Origin: CAYYFX01 sp964471155
GTDB lineage: Bacteria > ARS69
NCBI GenBank assembly: GCA_964471155.1
Contig: CAYYFX010000004.1
Coordinates: 1-64,000 of the forward strand
DNA: 64,000 bases
Direction: 5' to 3'
Every line of letters begins with the position of its first letter. Positions within the stretch are counted from its first letter, which is position 1. The notes below the pieces were generated by a model that saw nothing but the letters and a program-made list of their open reading frames with translations, did not search any database and was not told the origin of the DNA. This document shows positions 42,674 to 52,017 of this stretch, piece after piece. The translations under genes were made by a program, and so were the position numbers.

Positions 42674-42702
42674 ACGCTAGCACCGGCCCGCATGCGGGCC
42701 AA
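42674..42702 (-). promoter_or_regulatory. Predicted htrA promoter
   Basis: On the minus strand TTGGCC (42702-42697), 17-nt spacer, TAGCGT (42679-42674). The leader would be about 14 nt and holds the ribosome site. It stands back to back with the promoter of the next plus-strand gene. Confidence 0.45.
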
Positions 42703-42712
42703 GGGGACGGGA

Positions 42713-42741
42713 TTGGCCGGACGGGACGGCGCGGGTATCCT
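42713..42741 (+). promoter_or_regulatory. Predicted promoter of the PTPS-related membrane protein gene
   Basis: TTGGCC (42713-42718), 17-nt spacer, TATCCT (42736-42741). The -35 hexamer is identical to that of the divergent htrA promoter 10 bp away. Confidence 0.45.
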
Positions 42742-42782
42742 CGCGCCCGCGAGGCGACGGGTGCCGCGCACCGGAGGACGCG

Positions 42783-44480
42783 ATGACCGGATCCCGCAGC
42801 CCCGTGCCGCGGCTCGCCGTCGCGGGCGCGCTCGTCCTGCTCGCGCTCCCGTTCCTTTGGCCGCTCCTGGAACCCGGCTGGATCCAGACGCACGAAGGCC
42901 TCTCCTATCCCATCCGCCTGGCCCAGGTGCTGCGCTGCTGGCAGGACGGGATGTGGTCCGCGCGCTGGTTCCCCGACATGAACGAGGGGGCGGGCTACCC
43001 GTTCCTCTCGTTCTACGCGCCGCTGTGGTTCGTCCTCGCGGGAGCGGCGGCGTCCGCCGGCGCGTCCCTGGCGTTCGCGGCGAAGGTGCCCACGCTCCTC
43101 GCGGCGCTGCTGGCGGCCGGCGGCGCGTACCGGCTCGCGCGGCTCGGGCTGGACCGCGCGGCGTCCTTCGCGTGCGCGGCCGTCTTCGTGTACGCGCCGT
43201 ACGTCGTGCGCGACGTCTACATCCGCGGCGACCTCGCCGAGCACCTGGGGCTCGCGCTCCTGCCCTGGGCGCTCGCCGGCGTGCTGCGCCTCGCATCGTC
43301 GCCCGCCCCGCGCGACGTGGTCCTCGCCGCCGTCGCGGCATCGCTCCCGATCCTCGCGCACAACATCACGGGCATGCTCGGCGGGGCATGGCTCGCGACC
43401 GCGGGGGTCGCCGCGATCCTCGCCTCCGGGCGGCGCGCCGCCACCACGGCGGCCGTGGCCACCGCCGCCCTCGCCGCGCTCCTGCTCACCGCGTTCTTCT
43501 GGGCGCCGGCCCTCGCCGAGCGCGCGTACGTGCGCACGGACGACATGACCACGGGCGCGCTGGACGTGCTGGCCAACTTCCTCCCGCCGGCCCGCCTGCT
43601 CGGCCCGCCGGCGATCCCCGCGGGCGGGCAGGAGCTGCCGATGTCCTTCGAGCCGGCGTACGTCGCGCTGGCGCTCGCCCTCGCCGCGCTGGCCGCGCGC
43701 CGCCGCGTTCCCGCGAGCGCGCGCCCGCTCCTCCTGCTCGGCGCGGTGGTGTTCGCCGTCTCCGTGCTCATGACGCTGCGGATCGCCGAGCCCGTGTACC
43801 GCGCGCTGCCGCTCCTCCGCTTCCTGCAGTTCCCGTGGCGGCTGCTCGGGCCCGCGGCGCTCGGGCTCGCGCTCCTCGGCGCGGTCGCGTTCGCGGCGCT
43901 GCTCGGCGGCGCCCCGCCGCGCCTTCGTGCGGCCGCGGCGTTCGCGACGGCGGGGGTCGCCGTCCTGCTCGTCTCCCCCGTCGTGGGCCCCAAGGAGCCC
44001 GTCCCGATCCCCGGCTGGGCGGTGGACGGCGAGTCGCTGGCGAAGCGGCGGGTGACCACGTCGTCCAGCGACGAGTACCTCCCGCGCTGGGTGGAGGAGC
44101 GGGCGAGCCCGCGGTCGTTCCGGGACGGCGTGGCGCTGCTCGGCGAAGGGACGGTCGTGACCGCGCGCCGCGGCGCCGGGCGGTGGGATCTCACCGTCGA
44201 GGCGCCCGCGCCCGTGCGCGTGGTCCTGCGCGACGCCTACTACCCGGGCTGGGCGGCGCGCCTCGACGGGGCGCCGCATCCGGTCGCGCCGCGCGAGCGG
44301 TACGGCGACCTGCTGCTGGAGGTCCCGGCCGGACGGCACGATCTCGCCCTGCGCCTGGAGCCCACGCGCCTGCGCGTCGGGACGCGGATCGTCTCCGTCG
44401 TGACCGCGCTGGTGCTGTTCGCGGTGGCCCTGGGCGCAGCCCGACCGCCCCGGCGGCCCGCCGGCGCCGGCGCGGGATAG
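42783..44480 (+). CDS. Multi-pass membrane protein, PTPS-related / GT-C-like
   Basis: A 565-residue protein with about ten hydrophobic helices (about 10-420) and a C-terminal soluble beta domain (about 430-540), then a last helix. QTHEGLSYPIRLAQVL and FLSFYAPLWFVLAGA after the first helix resemble the membrane proteins named for a 6-pyruvoyl-tetrahydropterin synthase-related domain. DVYIRGDLAEHLGLALLPWA is the typical second loop. The layout is that of GT-C glycosyltransferases using lipid-linked sugars; activity is not shown. Its 3' end overlaps the convergent octaheme gene by 241 bp. Confidence 0.7.
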   Translation: MTGSRSPVPRLAVAGALVLLALPFLWPLLEPGWIQTHEGLSYPIRLAQVLRCWQDGMWSARWFPDMNEGAGYPFLSFYAPLWFVLAGAAASAGASLAFAAKVPTLLAALLAAGGAYRLARLGLDRAASFACAAVFVYAPYVVRDVYIRGDLAEHLGLALLPWALAGVLRLASSPAPRDVVLAAVAASLPILAHNITGMLGGAWLATAGVAAILASGRRAATTAAVATAALAALLLTAFFWAPALAERAYVRTDDMTTGALDVLANFLPPARLLGPPAIPAGGQELPMSFEPAYVALALALAALAARRRVPASARPLLLLGAVVFAVSVLMTLRIAEPVYRALPLLRFLQFPWRLLGPAALGLALLGAVAFAALLGGAPPRLRAAAAFATAGVAVLLVSPVVGPKEPVPIPGWAVDGESLAKRRVTTSSSDEYLPRWVEERASPRSFRDGVALLGEGTVVTARRGAGRWDLTVEAPAPVRVVLRDAYYPGWAARLDGAPHPVAPRERYGDLLLEVPAGRHDLALRLEPTRLRVGTRIVSVVTALVLFAVALGAARPPRRPAGAGAG

Positions 44481-46657
44481 CCGGGGAAGCGCCGCGCGAC
44501 GTCGTCCCGCACCGCCGCGGCCTCCGCGCCGCGTCCCGTCTCCTCCAGCGCCACCGCCAGCACGTGAGCGAAGCGGGGCTCGTCCGGCGCCGTCTCGGTC
44601 GCGCGCCGGAGGCTCGCGATCGCGTCGTCCCGGCGGTCCTGCAGCACGCGCACGAGCCCGAGCGCGTGGTGCGCGGCGCCGGCATCGGGCGCAAGCGCGA
44701 GCGACGCCTCCAGCACGGCCGCCGCCTCGGACACGCGGCCCGTCGCGCGCAGCAGATCCGCCAGGTTGACCGCCGCCGGCACGAACGACGGCTGCCGCCG
44801 CAGCGCCCGCCGGTACGCGGCCTCCGCCGCCTCCACCCGGCCGAGCGCCAGCTCCAGGTTCCCGAGGTTCACCGCGCCGTCCGCGCCGTCGTCGAGGAAC
44901 GCCTGCGCGGCGCGGAACTCGTCGATCGCCGCCTCCAGCCCCGGCACGGACGCGCGCCCGCGCGGCAGCGCCCCGCCCTCCAGCAGCGGCAGCACCGCGG
45001 CCTGCCGCACCGTGCCCACGGGATCCGCCAGCAACCGCGCGCCCAGCGTGCGCCGCGCGCCCCCGTCCGGCAGGGCCGCGAGCAGCCCGGCCGCCGCGCG
45101 CCGCACGAGGGGATCCGGATCGACGGCCCCGCGCTCCACCGCCGCGGCGGCCGCCGGCGCGGCGGGATCGCGCAGCAGGCCCAGCGCCGTGGCGCGCACG
45201 ATCGCCGGCGTCCCCGCGTCGTCGATCCAGCGCAGGAGCCCCGCGTCCGCCCCCTCCTGCCAGCGCTGCGCCGCGGCGATCGCCGGTCCCCAGGACGGCC
45301 GCTCCGCGGCGCGCCCTCCGGTCCATTTCGCCACCGCGTCCGCGGCCCACGCGGCATCCTTGTCCCGGTGGCAATCGTTGCACGCGTTGGGCGTGCCCAG
45401 CGCGACGGAGAGGTCCGGACGCGGCACGCGGAACCCGTGGTCCACGCGCTCGTCCACGCCCATGAACACGTGCGTGGGCATGTGGCACGCGGTGCAGCGC
45501 GCCCCGCCCTGCAACGGATCGTGCCCGTGGTGCTCGCGCGTCGCGAAGACCTCGGGACGGTGGCAGCGCGCGCACACGTCGTCGCCGGAGAAGCGCAGCC
45601 GCGCCGAGTGCGGGTCGTGGCAGTCGGTGCACACCACGCCCTTCGCCGCCATCCGGCTCTGCCGGAACGAGCCGTACTCGAACACCTCGTCGAGCACCTG
45701 CCCGTCCGGCCAGGTGAGCCCCGCGTCCAGCAGCGACACGACGTGGCTGTCCGACAGCGGCGCGGACGGATCGTCCGGCGCGATGCGCGCCCGGTGCGCA
45801 TGGCAGCGCCCGCACGTCTCCACCTGGTCCTCGACCGGCCGCGGCCGCTGCAACGTCGCGGTGGCCTTGCCCTCCTCGAGGATCCACGCGCCCGGCAGCC
45901 CGTTGCCCACGCGGACCTCGAGCCCGGCGTCGGGGCGGAGCGCCCGCTCGGCCTCGGACCGCCGGCCCCAGGCCACGTGCTCCGAGCCGCGCCCGTGGCA
46001 CGCCTCGCAGGCGACGTCCTCCTCCGCCCAGGTCGTGGCGTAGCGCTCGGTCGTCGGATCCCAGTTCTTCTCCAGCCCGGTGGAGTGGCAGTCCGCGCAC
46101 ATGCGATTCCAGCTCAGGGCCGGCCCCGTCCAGGAGAGCACCTCGGACGGATCCGTGATCGCGTCCGGGAAGATGTCGTACCAGCGCCCGCCGCCGTCCG
46201 CCTCCGGGCGCGCGTCCCACGCGATCGGCAGGACCTGCAGGCGGCCGTCGCCCATGCGCACCAGGTACTGCTGCAGCGGCGACACGCCGAACGTCCACGC
46301 CACGGGCAGCTCGCGGGCGGCGCCGGTCCCGTCGGTCACCTCCACGAGGAACGCGTCGTCGCGCCGGAAGAACCGGAACGACCCCGCGCCGTGCGGGAAG
46401 ACGAACCCGTCGAAGTCGGCGAGGACCGTGCCCTCGGTGGCGGGCTGCAGCGCGAGATCGTGGTGCGACCCCGTCCACCGCGCGACCTCCTCCGCGTGGC
46501 ACTCCCGGCACGCCATGCGCCCCACGTACGCCGGCCCGTCGCGCACCGGCCCGTCGCGCGGCGGCGGGGTCGGCGCGCCGCACGCGCCCGCCCCGACCGC
46601 GACCGCGGCCGCCGCGGCCACCGCGGCCGTCCGCCGGAGCCCGTTCCTCGCGTCCAT
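44240..46657 (-). CDS. Octaheme c-type cytochrome lipoprotein with HEAT-like and TPR regions
   Basis: An 805-residue protein with a signal and probable lipobox (VGAGACG). Eight CXXCH heme sites lie in the first about 400 residues: CRECH, CADCH, CEACH, CGRCH, CTDCH, CARCH, CTACH and CNDCH. A HEAT-like region follows (about 420-540), then TPR units (about 560-700, VNLGNLELALGRVEAAEAAY). Such proteins move electrons in the periplasm or at the outer membrane. The last about 80 codons lie antisense to the preceding gene and are Arg/Ser-rich, so the natural end may be near residue 725 and the stop lost or a frameshift present. ATG 46657 is chosen over GTG 46660. Confidence 0.8.
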   Translation of the reverse strand: MDARNGLRRTAAVAAAAAVAVGAGACGAPTPPPRDGPVRDGPAYVGRMACRECHAEEVARWTGSHHDLALQPATEGTVLADFDGFVFPHGAGSFRFFRRDDAFLVEVTDGTGAARELPVAWTFGVSPLQQYLVRMGDGRLQVLPIAWDARPEADGGGRWYDIFPDAITDPSEVLSWTGPALSWNRMCADCHSTGLEKNWDPTTERYATTWAEEDVACEACHGRGSEHVAWGRRSEAERALRPDAGLEVRVGNGLPGAWILEEGKATATLQRPRPVEDQVETCGRCHAHRARIAPDDPSAPLSDSHVVSLLDAGLTWPDGQVLDEVFEYGSFRQSRMAAKGVVCTDCHDPHSARLRFSGDDVCARCHRPEVFATREHHGHDPLQGGARCTACHMPTHVFMGVDERVDHGFRVPRPDLSVALGTPNACNDCHRDKDAAWAADAVAKWTGGRAAERPSWGPAIAAAQRWQEGADAGLLRWIDDAGTPAIVRATALGLLRDPAAPAAAAAVERGAVDPDPLVRRAAAGLLAALPDGGARRTLGARLLADPVGTVRQAAVLPLLEGGALPRGRASVPGLEAAIDEFRAAQAFLDDGADGAVNLGNLELALGRVEAAEAAYRRALRRQPSFVPAAVNLADLLRATGRVSEAAAVLEASLALAPDAGAAHHALGLVRVLQDRRDDAIASLRRATETAPDEPRFAHVLAVALEETGRGAEAAAVRDDVARRFPGYPAPAPAGRRGGRAAPRATANSTSAVTTETIRVPTRRRVGSRRRARSCRPAGTSSSRSPYRSRGATGCGAPSRRAAQPG

Positions 46658-46767
46658 CACGCGTTCCCCGCTCGCTCCGGGGCGTGGTTGCGCCGTCCCG
46701 CGGCACCCCGGATACTGACCCTGGTCCGCGACGGATGATGCCCGACCCGGGCGCGAGGGGAAAGCGC

Positions 46768-48162
46768 ATGAAGCTGAAGTTCCTCGGGGCGAATCGCCAG
46801 GTCACGGGGTCGTGCCACTACGTGGAGGCCGGCGGGCTGCGGCTCCTCGTGGACTGCGGCATGTTCCAGGAGCGGGATCTCCGGGACCGGAACTGGGAAG
46901 CGAAGCCGGTGGACGTCGCCGGCCTGGACGCCGTGCTCCTGACGCACGCGCACCTGGACCACGTGGGGCTCCTGCCGCGGCTCGTGCGGGACGGGTTCGA
47001 CGGGCCGATCCACGCCACCGACCCCACGACGGAGCTGGCCGCGCTCGTGATGCGGGACTCCGGCCACATCCACGAGGAGGACGCCGCGCAGAAGGCGAAG
47101 CGGCATCGGCGCGAGGGACGCAAGGGGCCGCACCCCGAGGTCCCGCTGTACACCGTGGCGGACGCCGAGCGCGTCGTCCCGCGGCTGCGCGGCGCCCCGT
47201 TCGGGGCCGACATCGCGCTGAACGATCGCGTGACGGCCCGCTTCCATCCCGCCGGCCACATCCTGGGCGCGGCCGTGCTGCAGCTCGACGTGCGGGAGAA
47301 CGGCACCGCGAAGCGCATCGTCTTCTCCGGCGACCTCGGGCAGTGGGACGTCCCCATCGTGCCCGATCCGGCGCTCCTGGAGACGGCGGACGCGGTCGTG
47401 ATGGAGTCCACCTACGGGGACCGCACGCACGACCGGCACGAGACGGTGGGCGACTCGCTGGCCGACGTGATCCGCGACACGGTGGAACGCGGCGGCAACG
47501 TCGTGATCCCCACGTTCGCGATCGAGCGCACGCAGCAGCTCCTGCTGCACCTCGGCCGGCTGGTCGACGGCAAGCGCATCCCGCGGCTGCGCGTGTACGT
47601 GGACAGCCCGCTGGCCGCGGACGTGACCGAGGTGTACGACCGCTTCCCGGCGTTCATGGACGAGGAGACGCGCCGGACGCTGCGGAGCCGTCCCTTCGTG
47701 AGCGCGCGCAACCTGGTGGAGCTGGTGCGCTCCACCGAGGCGTCGAAGGCGCTGAACTCCATCCGCGGCTCGTGCATCCTCATGGCCGGCTCGGGCATGT
47801 GCACGGGCGGGCGCATCAAGCACCACCTCGTGCACAACATCGGCGACCCCGCGTCCACCATCCTGTTCGTGGGATTCCAGTCCCCGGGAACGCTGGGGCG
47901 CGCGATCCTGGACGGTGCGCCGCAGGTGCGCATCCTCGGCCAGGACCACAAGGTCCGCGCGCGCGTGGCCCAGATCTCGGGATTCTCGGGACATGCCGAC
48001 CGCCCGCAGCTCCTGCGCTGGATCGGGAGCTTCCGGACGCGACCGCACGTGTTCCTCGTGCACGGGGAGGAGGACGCCGCGCTGTCGCTGGCCGAGGCGG
48101 TGCGGGACGGCGCGCCGCGCGACGTGACCGTGCCGCGCTACCTGGACGACGCCGCGCTCTGA
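46768..48162 (+). CDS. MBL-fold beta-CASP RNA-processing-type hydrolase
   Basis: A 464-residue metallo-beta-lactamase/beta-CASP protein (CPSF73/Ysh1-like). The zinc motif HAHLDH is His60-His65 in VLLTHAHLDHVGLLPRL. HPAGHILGAAV, FSGDLGQWDVPI and MESTYGDRTH follow, then a beta-CASP insert with GSGMCTGGRI. The C-terminal SGFSGHADRPQLL supplies the last metal His. Members are exo- or endoribonucleases. The start is ATG 46768 after GAGGGG; the in-frame ATGs just upstream lack a ribosome site. Its 3' end overlaps the convergent protoporphyrinogen oxidase gene by 25 bp. Confidence 0.9.
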   Translation: MKLKFLGANRQVTGSCHYVEAGGLRLLVDCGMFQERDLRDRNWEAKPVDVAGLDAVLLTHAHLDHVGLLPRLVRDGFDGPIHATDPTTELAALVMRDSGHIHEEDAAQKAKRHRREGRKGPHPEVPLYTVADAERVVPRLRGAPFGADIALNDRVTARFHPAGHILGAAVLQLDVRENGTAKRIVFSGDLGQWDVPIVPDPALLETADAVVMESTYGDRTHDRHETVGDSLADVIRDTVERGGNVVIPTFAIERTQQLLLHLGRLVDGKRIPRLRVYVDSPLAADVTEVYDRFPAFMDEETRRTLRSRPFVSARNLVELVRSTEASKALNSIRGSCILMAGSGMCTGGRIKHHLVHNIGDPASTILFVGFQSPGTLGRAILDGAPQVRILGQDHKVRARVAQISGFSGHADRPQLLRWIGSFRTRPHVFLVHGEEDAALSLAEAVRDGAPRDVTVPRYLDDAAL

Positions 48163-49547
48163 ATCCCCGCGCAGCGGGCCGCCGCCGCGCGCCCCGCGTC
48201 CAGTCCCGCCTCCACGGCGCGCGGGACGCCCACGCCCGCGAGCGCGGTGCCGGCCAGGAACACGTCGGGCAGCCGCGCCAGCCGCGCCTCCACGTCCCGC
48301 CGCCGCGCGAGGTGCGCGCGGTCGTACTGCGCGATCGCGCTCCGCCACCGCGCGATCTCCCGGAACTCCGGCGCCGCCGCCACCCGCAGGTAGCGGCGCA
48401 GCTCCGCGAGCGCGAGCGCGGTCAGCGCCTCGTCGTCGAGGTCCGGCGCCGAGGGATCCACGGCGCCGCCGAACATCACGCGCAGCAGCACCTTCCCCGC
48501 CGGCGCGCGCCCCGGGAAGATGTGCGAATCCCACAGGCTGCCGAGGTGCCGGATGCCCTCCGGCCGCGGGATGAGCGCGCCGAATCCGGCCGGCAGGTCC
48601 GGGAGGGCCGACGCGTCGAAGCCGAGCGCCACGACGGCCAGCGGCGGGACGCGCAGCTCCCCGAGCCGGGCGGCCGCGTGCGGCGCGAGGTCCTCCAGCA
48701 GCGACGCGGCGGCGTCGCTCTCGGTCGCCACCACCACCGCGTCCGCCGCGAGCGAGCCGCCCGGCAGCGCGATCCCGAGGGACCCGTCCGGACCGCGCCG
48801 GATCGCGCGCACGTCCTGGCCGAAACGGACATCCACGCCCTTCGCCCGCGCGAGCGCGCGCGGCAGCGCCTGCATGCCCTCGTCGAAGGACGAGAGCCTC
48901 CCCGTGGTGACCGGACGCCCGGCCGCGTGATCCCGCTTGCGCGCCTTCATCTTCGCGATCATCCCGCGCACGAGCGAACCGTGGCTGGCCTCCAGCGCGT
49001 GGATGGACGGGAACGTGGCGGCGGCGGAGAGCTGCGCCGCGTCCCCGGCCACGACGCCCAGCGCCATCGGGGCGAGGAGCCGCTCGGCCGCCTGGAACCC
49101 GAGCCGGCGCGCGCCCCACTCCAGCAGCGTCTCGTCCTCGCGGCCGCCGCGCGGCACCAGCGGCTCGCACAGCAGCCGAAGGATGGCGCCGGGCGAGAGG
49201 ATGCCCGACGCGAAGAACTTCCCGGGGCTCGGCCCGAGCTCGCGCAGCCGCCCGCCCATCACGAGGAACCGGTGCGCGGCCGACGCGGAGGCGGCGAGCT
49301 TCCGCGGCGCGAGGCCCGCGTCCGTGATGAGGGCGTCCAGCGCGAGGGAATCGTCCAGGTACGACGTCGGGCCGGCCTCCACCAGGAAGCCGTCGCGCCG
49401 CACGGTGCGCGCCTTGCCGCCGACCGTCGCGTCGCGCTCCAGCACGACGATCTCCAGCGGCGCGCCGGCCCTCGCCGCCTCCGCGCGCGCCGCCCACGCC
49501 GCCGCGAGCCCCGACACCCCCGCCCCCACGACCACGAGCCTCGGCAC
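48138..49547 (-). CDS. hemG: Protoporphyrinogen/coproporphyrinogen oxidase (HemY-type flavoprotein)
   Basis: A 469-residue FAD amine-oxidase-like enzyme. The N-terminal dinucleotide fold is VVVGAGVSGLAAAWAAR, followed by LERDATVGGKARTV and VEAGPTSYL. The C-terminal LAGTALAGVGVPRAVEAG closes the FAD site. It oxidises protoporphyrinogen IX to protoporphyrin IX (oxygen-dependent type, also called HemY). The fused HemN upstream makes protoporphyrinogen, and no hemQ is seen, so the protoporphyrin route is favoured over the coproporphyrin route. It is the last gene of the heme operon, 10 nt after the hemE-hemN stop. Confidence 0.9.
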   Translation of the reverse strand: MPRLVVVGAGVSGLAAAWAARAEAARAGAPLEIVVLERDATVGGKARTVRRDGFLVEAGPTSYLDDSLALDALITDAGLAPRKLAASASAAHRFLVMGGRLRELGPSPGKFFASGILSPGAILRLLCEPLVPRGGREDETLLEWGARRLGFQAAERLLAPMALGVVAGDAAQLSAAATFPSIHALEASHGSLVRGMIAKMKARKRDHAAGRPVTTGRLSSFDEGMQALPRALARAKGVDVRFGQDVRAIRRGPDGSLGIALPGGSLAADAVVVATESDAAASLLEDLAPHAAARLGELRVPPLAVVALGFDASALPDLPAGFGALIPRPEGIRHLGSLWDSHIFPGRAPAGKVLLRVMFGGAVDPSAPDLDDEALTALALAELRRYLRVAAAPEFREIARWRSAIAQYDRAHLARRRDVEARLARLPDVFLAGTALAGVGVPRAVEAGLDAGRAAAARCAGIQSAASSR

Positions 49548-49557
49548 GGACGCCTCC

Positions 49558-52017
49558 CTACACGGTCCGCGAGAAGACGGGCTTCTCGGACTTCTCGTGC
49601 TTCTCGCGCCACCACCGGTCGAAGCAGATGGCCAGGTTGCGCAGGAACAGCTCCCCGACCGGCGTGGCCTCGATCGCGTCGGCGCGCACGACGACCAGCG
49701 CCTCGTTCCCCGGCGCGCCCAGCCGGCGCAGGTCCTCCGCGAAGTAGGACGCGAAGTCGATGCCGAACCGCCGCTCCACGTCCCGGACGTCGAGCCGCGC
49801 GTTGCACATGATCTCGTGGATCACGTGGTTGCGGATGCGATCGTCCTCGCTGCGGACCAGTCCGCGCATCACCGGCAGCCGGCCGGCCTCGATGGCAGCG
49901 CGGTAGTCGCTCAGCTTCTTGTGGTTCTGCACGTACGCGCCGCGGACGTCGCCGATCCCGGAGATCCCCAGCCCGATCACGTCCGGGGCCGGGATGACGG
50001 TGTAGCCCTGGAAGTTGCGGCGCAGCCGCCCGGCGAGGCGCGCCCGCGCCAGCTCGTCGTCCGGACGCGCGAAGTGGTCCATGCCGATCGGCACGTACCC
50101 CGCGGCCAGGAACCGCTCCCGCGCCACCGCGAACAGCGCGAACTTCGTCTCGCGATCCGGCAGGTCCGCCTCGTCGATGGAGCGCTGGTGGGACTTCATC
50201 CACGGCATGTACGCGAAGGAGTACACGGCAGCGCGGTCGACCCCCATGGCGATCACCGCGTCCACGGTCCGCTCGAAGTCCTCGGGCCGCTGGTGCGGCA
50301 GCCCGTAGATGAGATCCACGTTGATGCCCGCGTACCCGCGGCGGCGCGCGTGGTCGATCAGCGCGCTCGTCAGCTCCGGGCTCTGGATCCGGCCGATGGC
50401 CTCCTGCACCTTCGGGGTGAGGTCCTGCACGCCCATGGACACCCGGTTGAAGCCGTGATCCGCGAGCACGTCCAGGTGCGCGGGCGACGTGACCCGCGGA
50501 TCCACCTCCACCGCGAGCTCCGCGCCCGGCACGGCATGGAAGCGCGCCCCCCAGAACTCGAGCAGGCGATCCAGCTCGTCCGCGCGGTGGTACGTGGGCG
50601 TGCCGCCGCCGAAGTGCAGCTGGGACACGCCGCGCCGGTTCGGCAGCCGCCGCGCGACGAGGTCGATCTCCCGCTCCAGCAGGTCCAGGTACGGCTCGGC
50701 GCGTTCCTTGTGCGGGGAGATGATCACGTGGCAGCCGCAGTACAGGCAGCGCTCCTCGCAGAACGGCAGGTGCACGTACATGGACAGCGGCTCGTCCGCC
50801 GCCGCGTCCGCCTGTGCCAGCAGCTCCTCGTACGTGTCCGCCGTCACGCCCTCGTGGAACTCCACCGCCGTGGGATAGCTGGTGTAGCGCGGACCTTCGC
50901 GATCGTGCGTGCGCAGGAGCTCCGCCGTCACCTCGCGCGCCACGGGATGCCCGCCGGACGCCGCGGTCCCGGCCGCCCGGACCGGGGGCTCGCGGTACGC
51001 CGGCCGTCCGGCCTCCTCGCGCACGGCCGCCACGAACGCCGCCACGCTCTCGACCGGCGTCTCCGGCAGCAGCCCGTGCCCCAGGTTCACCACGTGGCCC
51101 TTCGGCGGCATCGCGGCGAGCAGGGCGCGCACGGCGGCGCGCGTGGCGTCGGGGCCGGCCAGCAGCGTGGACGGGTCCACGTTGCCCTGCAGCGCGCGCC
51201 CCGGGCCCAGCCGCCGCCGCAGCGACGGCAGGTCCACCCGCCAGTCCACCGACAATCCCTCCGCCGGCAGCCCGGCCGCGGCATCCACGAGGTGCGGCGC
51301 GTCCTGCATGAACAGGATGCGCGGGACGCCGAGGTCCGCCGTGCGCTCCAGCAGCGCGGCCAGGTGCGGGCGCACGCGCGCGCGCCAGGACCGCTCGTCC
51401 AGCAGGCCGGACCAGGTGTCGAAGATCTGCACGGCGTCCGCGCCCGCCGCCACCTGCTCGCCGAGGTACCGGGCCACGAGGTCCACGAGCCGCGCCTGCA
51501 GCGCGTCCAGCAGCCGCGCGTCCTGCTGCGCCATGCGCCGCAGCGCGGGGAAGCCCTTCCGGCCCTGCCCTTCCACGAGGTACGCCGCGATGGACCACGG
51601 CGCCCCCGCGAATCCCAGCACGGCGGCCTTCTCCCCGAGCGCCGCCTTCGTCCCGCGCACGACCTCGGCCACGACCGGCGCGATCGTCCCCTCCGGCTCC
51701 TGCAGCCGGGCCACATCCTCCGCGGTGCGGATGGGCGCGTCCACGACCGGCCCCGGCGCGAACCGCACGTCCACGCCGAGCGCCGCCACCGGCGTCATCA
51801 GGTCGGCGAAGATCACCGCGGCGTCGAGGTCGAAGCGCTCCAGCGGCATCCGCGTGACCTGCACGGAGAGTTCCGCCGATCGGTTCAGCTCCTCGAAGGA
51901 GTGCGTCGCGCGCAGCTCCCGGTACTCCGGGAGGTAGCGCCCGGCCTGGCGCATCAGCCACACCGGCCGCGTGTCCGTCTCCTCGCCGCGCAGCGCCCGC
52001 AGGAATCGCTCGCGCAT
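49558..52017 (-). CDS. hemE-hemN: Fused uroporphyrinogen decarboxylase - coproporphyrinogen III dehydrogenase (HemE-HemN)
   Basis: One uninterrupted 819-residue reading frame. Residues 1-335 are a full HemE (RQAGRYLPEYRE at 23-34, FAGAPWSIAAYL, NLGHGLLPETP). Residues about 336-359 are a Pro/Ala/Gly linker. Residues about 360-819 are a full HemN radical-SAM enzyme with PRYTSYPTAVEFHE and the cluster cysteines Cys420, Cys424, Cys427 plus Cys429 in FCEERCLYCGCHV, then HFGGGTPTY. Together they decarboxylate uroporphyrinogen III to coproporphyrinogen III and oxidise that to protoporphyrinogen IX. There is no stop between them; an internal GTG near 50945 is the only plausible separate start and lacks a good ribosome site. 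ATG 52017 overlaps the regulator stop by one base. Confidence 0.88.
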   Translation of the reverse strand: MRERFLRALRGEETDTRPVWLMRQAGRYLPEYRELRATHSFEELNRSAELSVQVTRMPLERFDLDAAVIFADLMTPVAALGVDVRFAPGPVVDAPIRTAEDVARLQEPEGTIAPVVAEVVRGTKAALGEKAAVLGFAGAPWSIAAYLVEGQGRKGFPALRRMAQQDARLLDALQARLVDLVARYLGEQVAAGADAVQIFDTWSGLLDERSWRARVRPHLAALLERTADLGVPRILFMQDAPHLVDAAAGLPAEGLSVDWRVDLPSLRRRLGPGRALQGNVDPSTLLAGPDATRAAVRALLAAMPPKGHVVNLGHGLLPETPVESVAAFVAAVREEAGRPAYREPPVRAAGTAASGGHPVAREVTAELLRTHDREGPRYTSYPTAVEFHEGVTADTYEELLAQADAAADEPLSMYVHLPFCEERCLYCGCHVIISPHKERAEPYLDLLEREIDLVARRLPNRRGVSQLHFGGGTPTYHRADELDRLLEFWGARFHAVPGAELAVEVDPRVTSPAHLDVLADHGFNRVSMGVQDLTPKVQEAIGRIQSPELTSALIDHARRRGYAGINVDLIYGLPHQRPEDFERTVDAVIAMGVDRAAVYSFAYMPWMKSHQRSIDEADLPDRETKFALFAVARERFLAAGYVPIGMDHFARPDDELARARLAGRLRRNFQGYTVIPAPDVIGLGISGIGDVRGAYVQNHKKLSDYRAAIEAGRLPVMRGLVRSEDDRIRNHVIHEIMCNARLDVRDVERRFGIDFASYFAEDLRRLGAPGNEALVVVRADAIEATPVGELFLRNLAICFDRWWREKHEKSEKPVFSRTV

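Noticed and set aside
48138..49547. Coproporphyrinogen oxidase of the coproporphyrin-dependent heme route
   Set aside because: HemN is encoded in the same operon and no hemQ is present in the window, which favours the protoporphyrin route.
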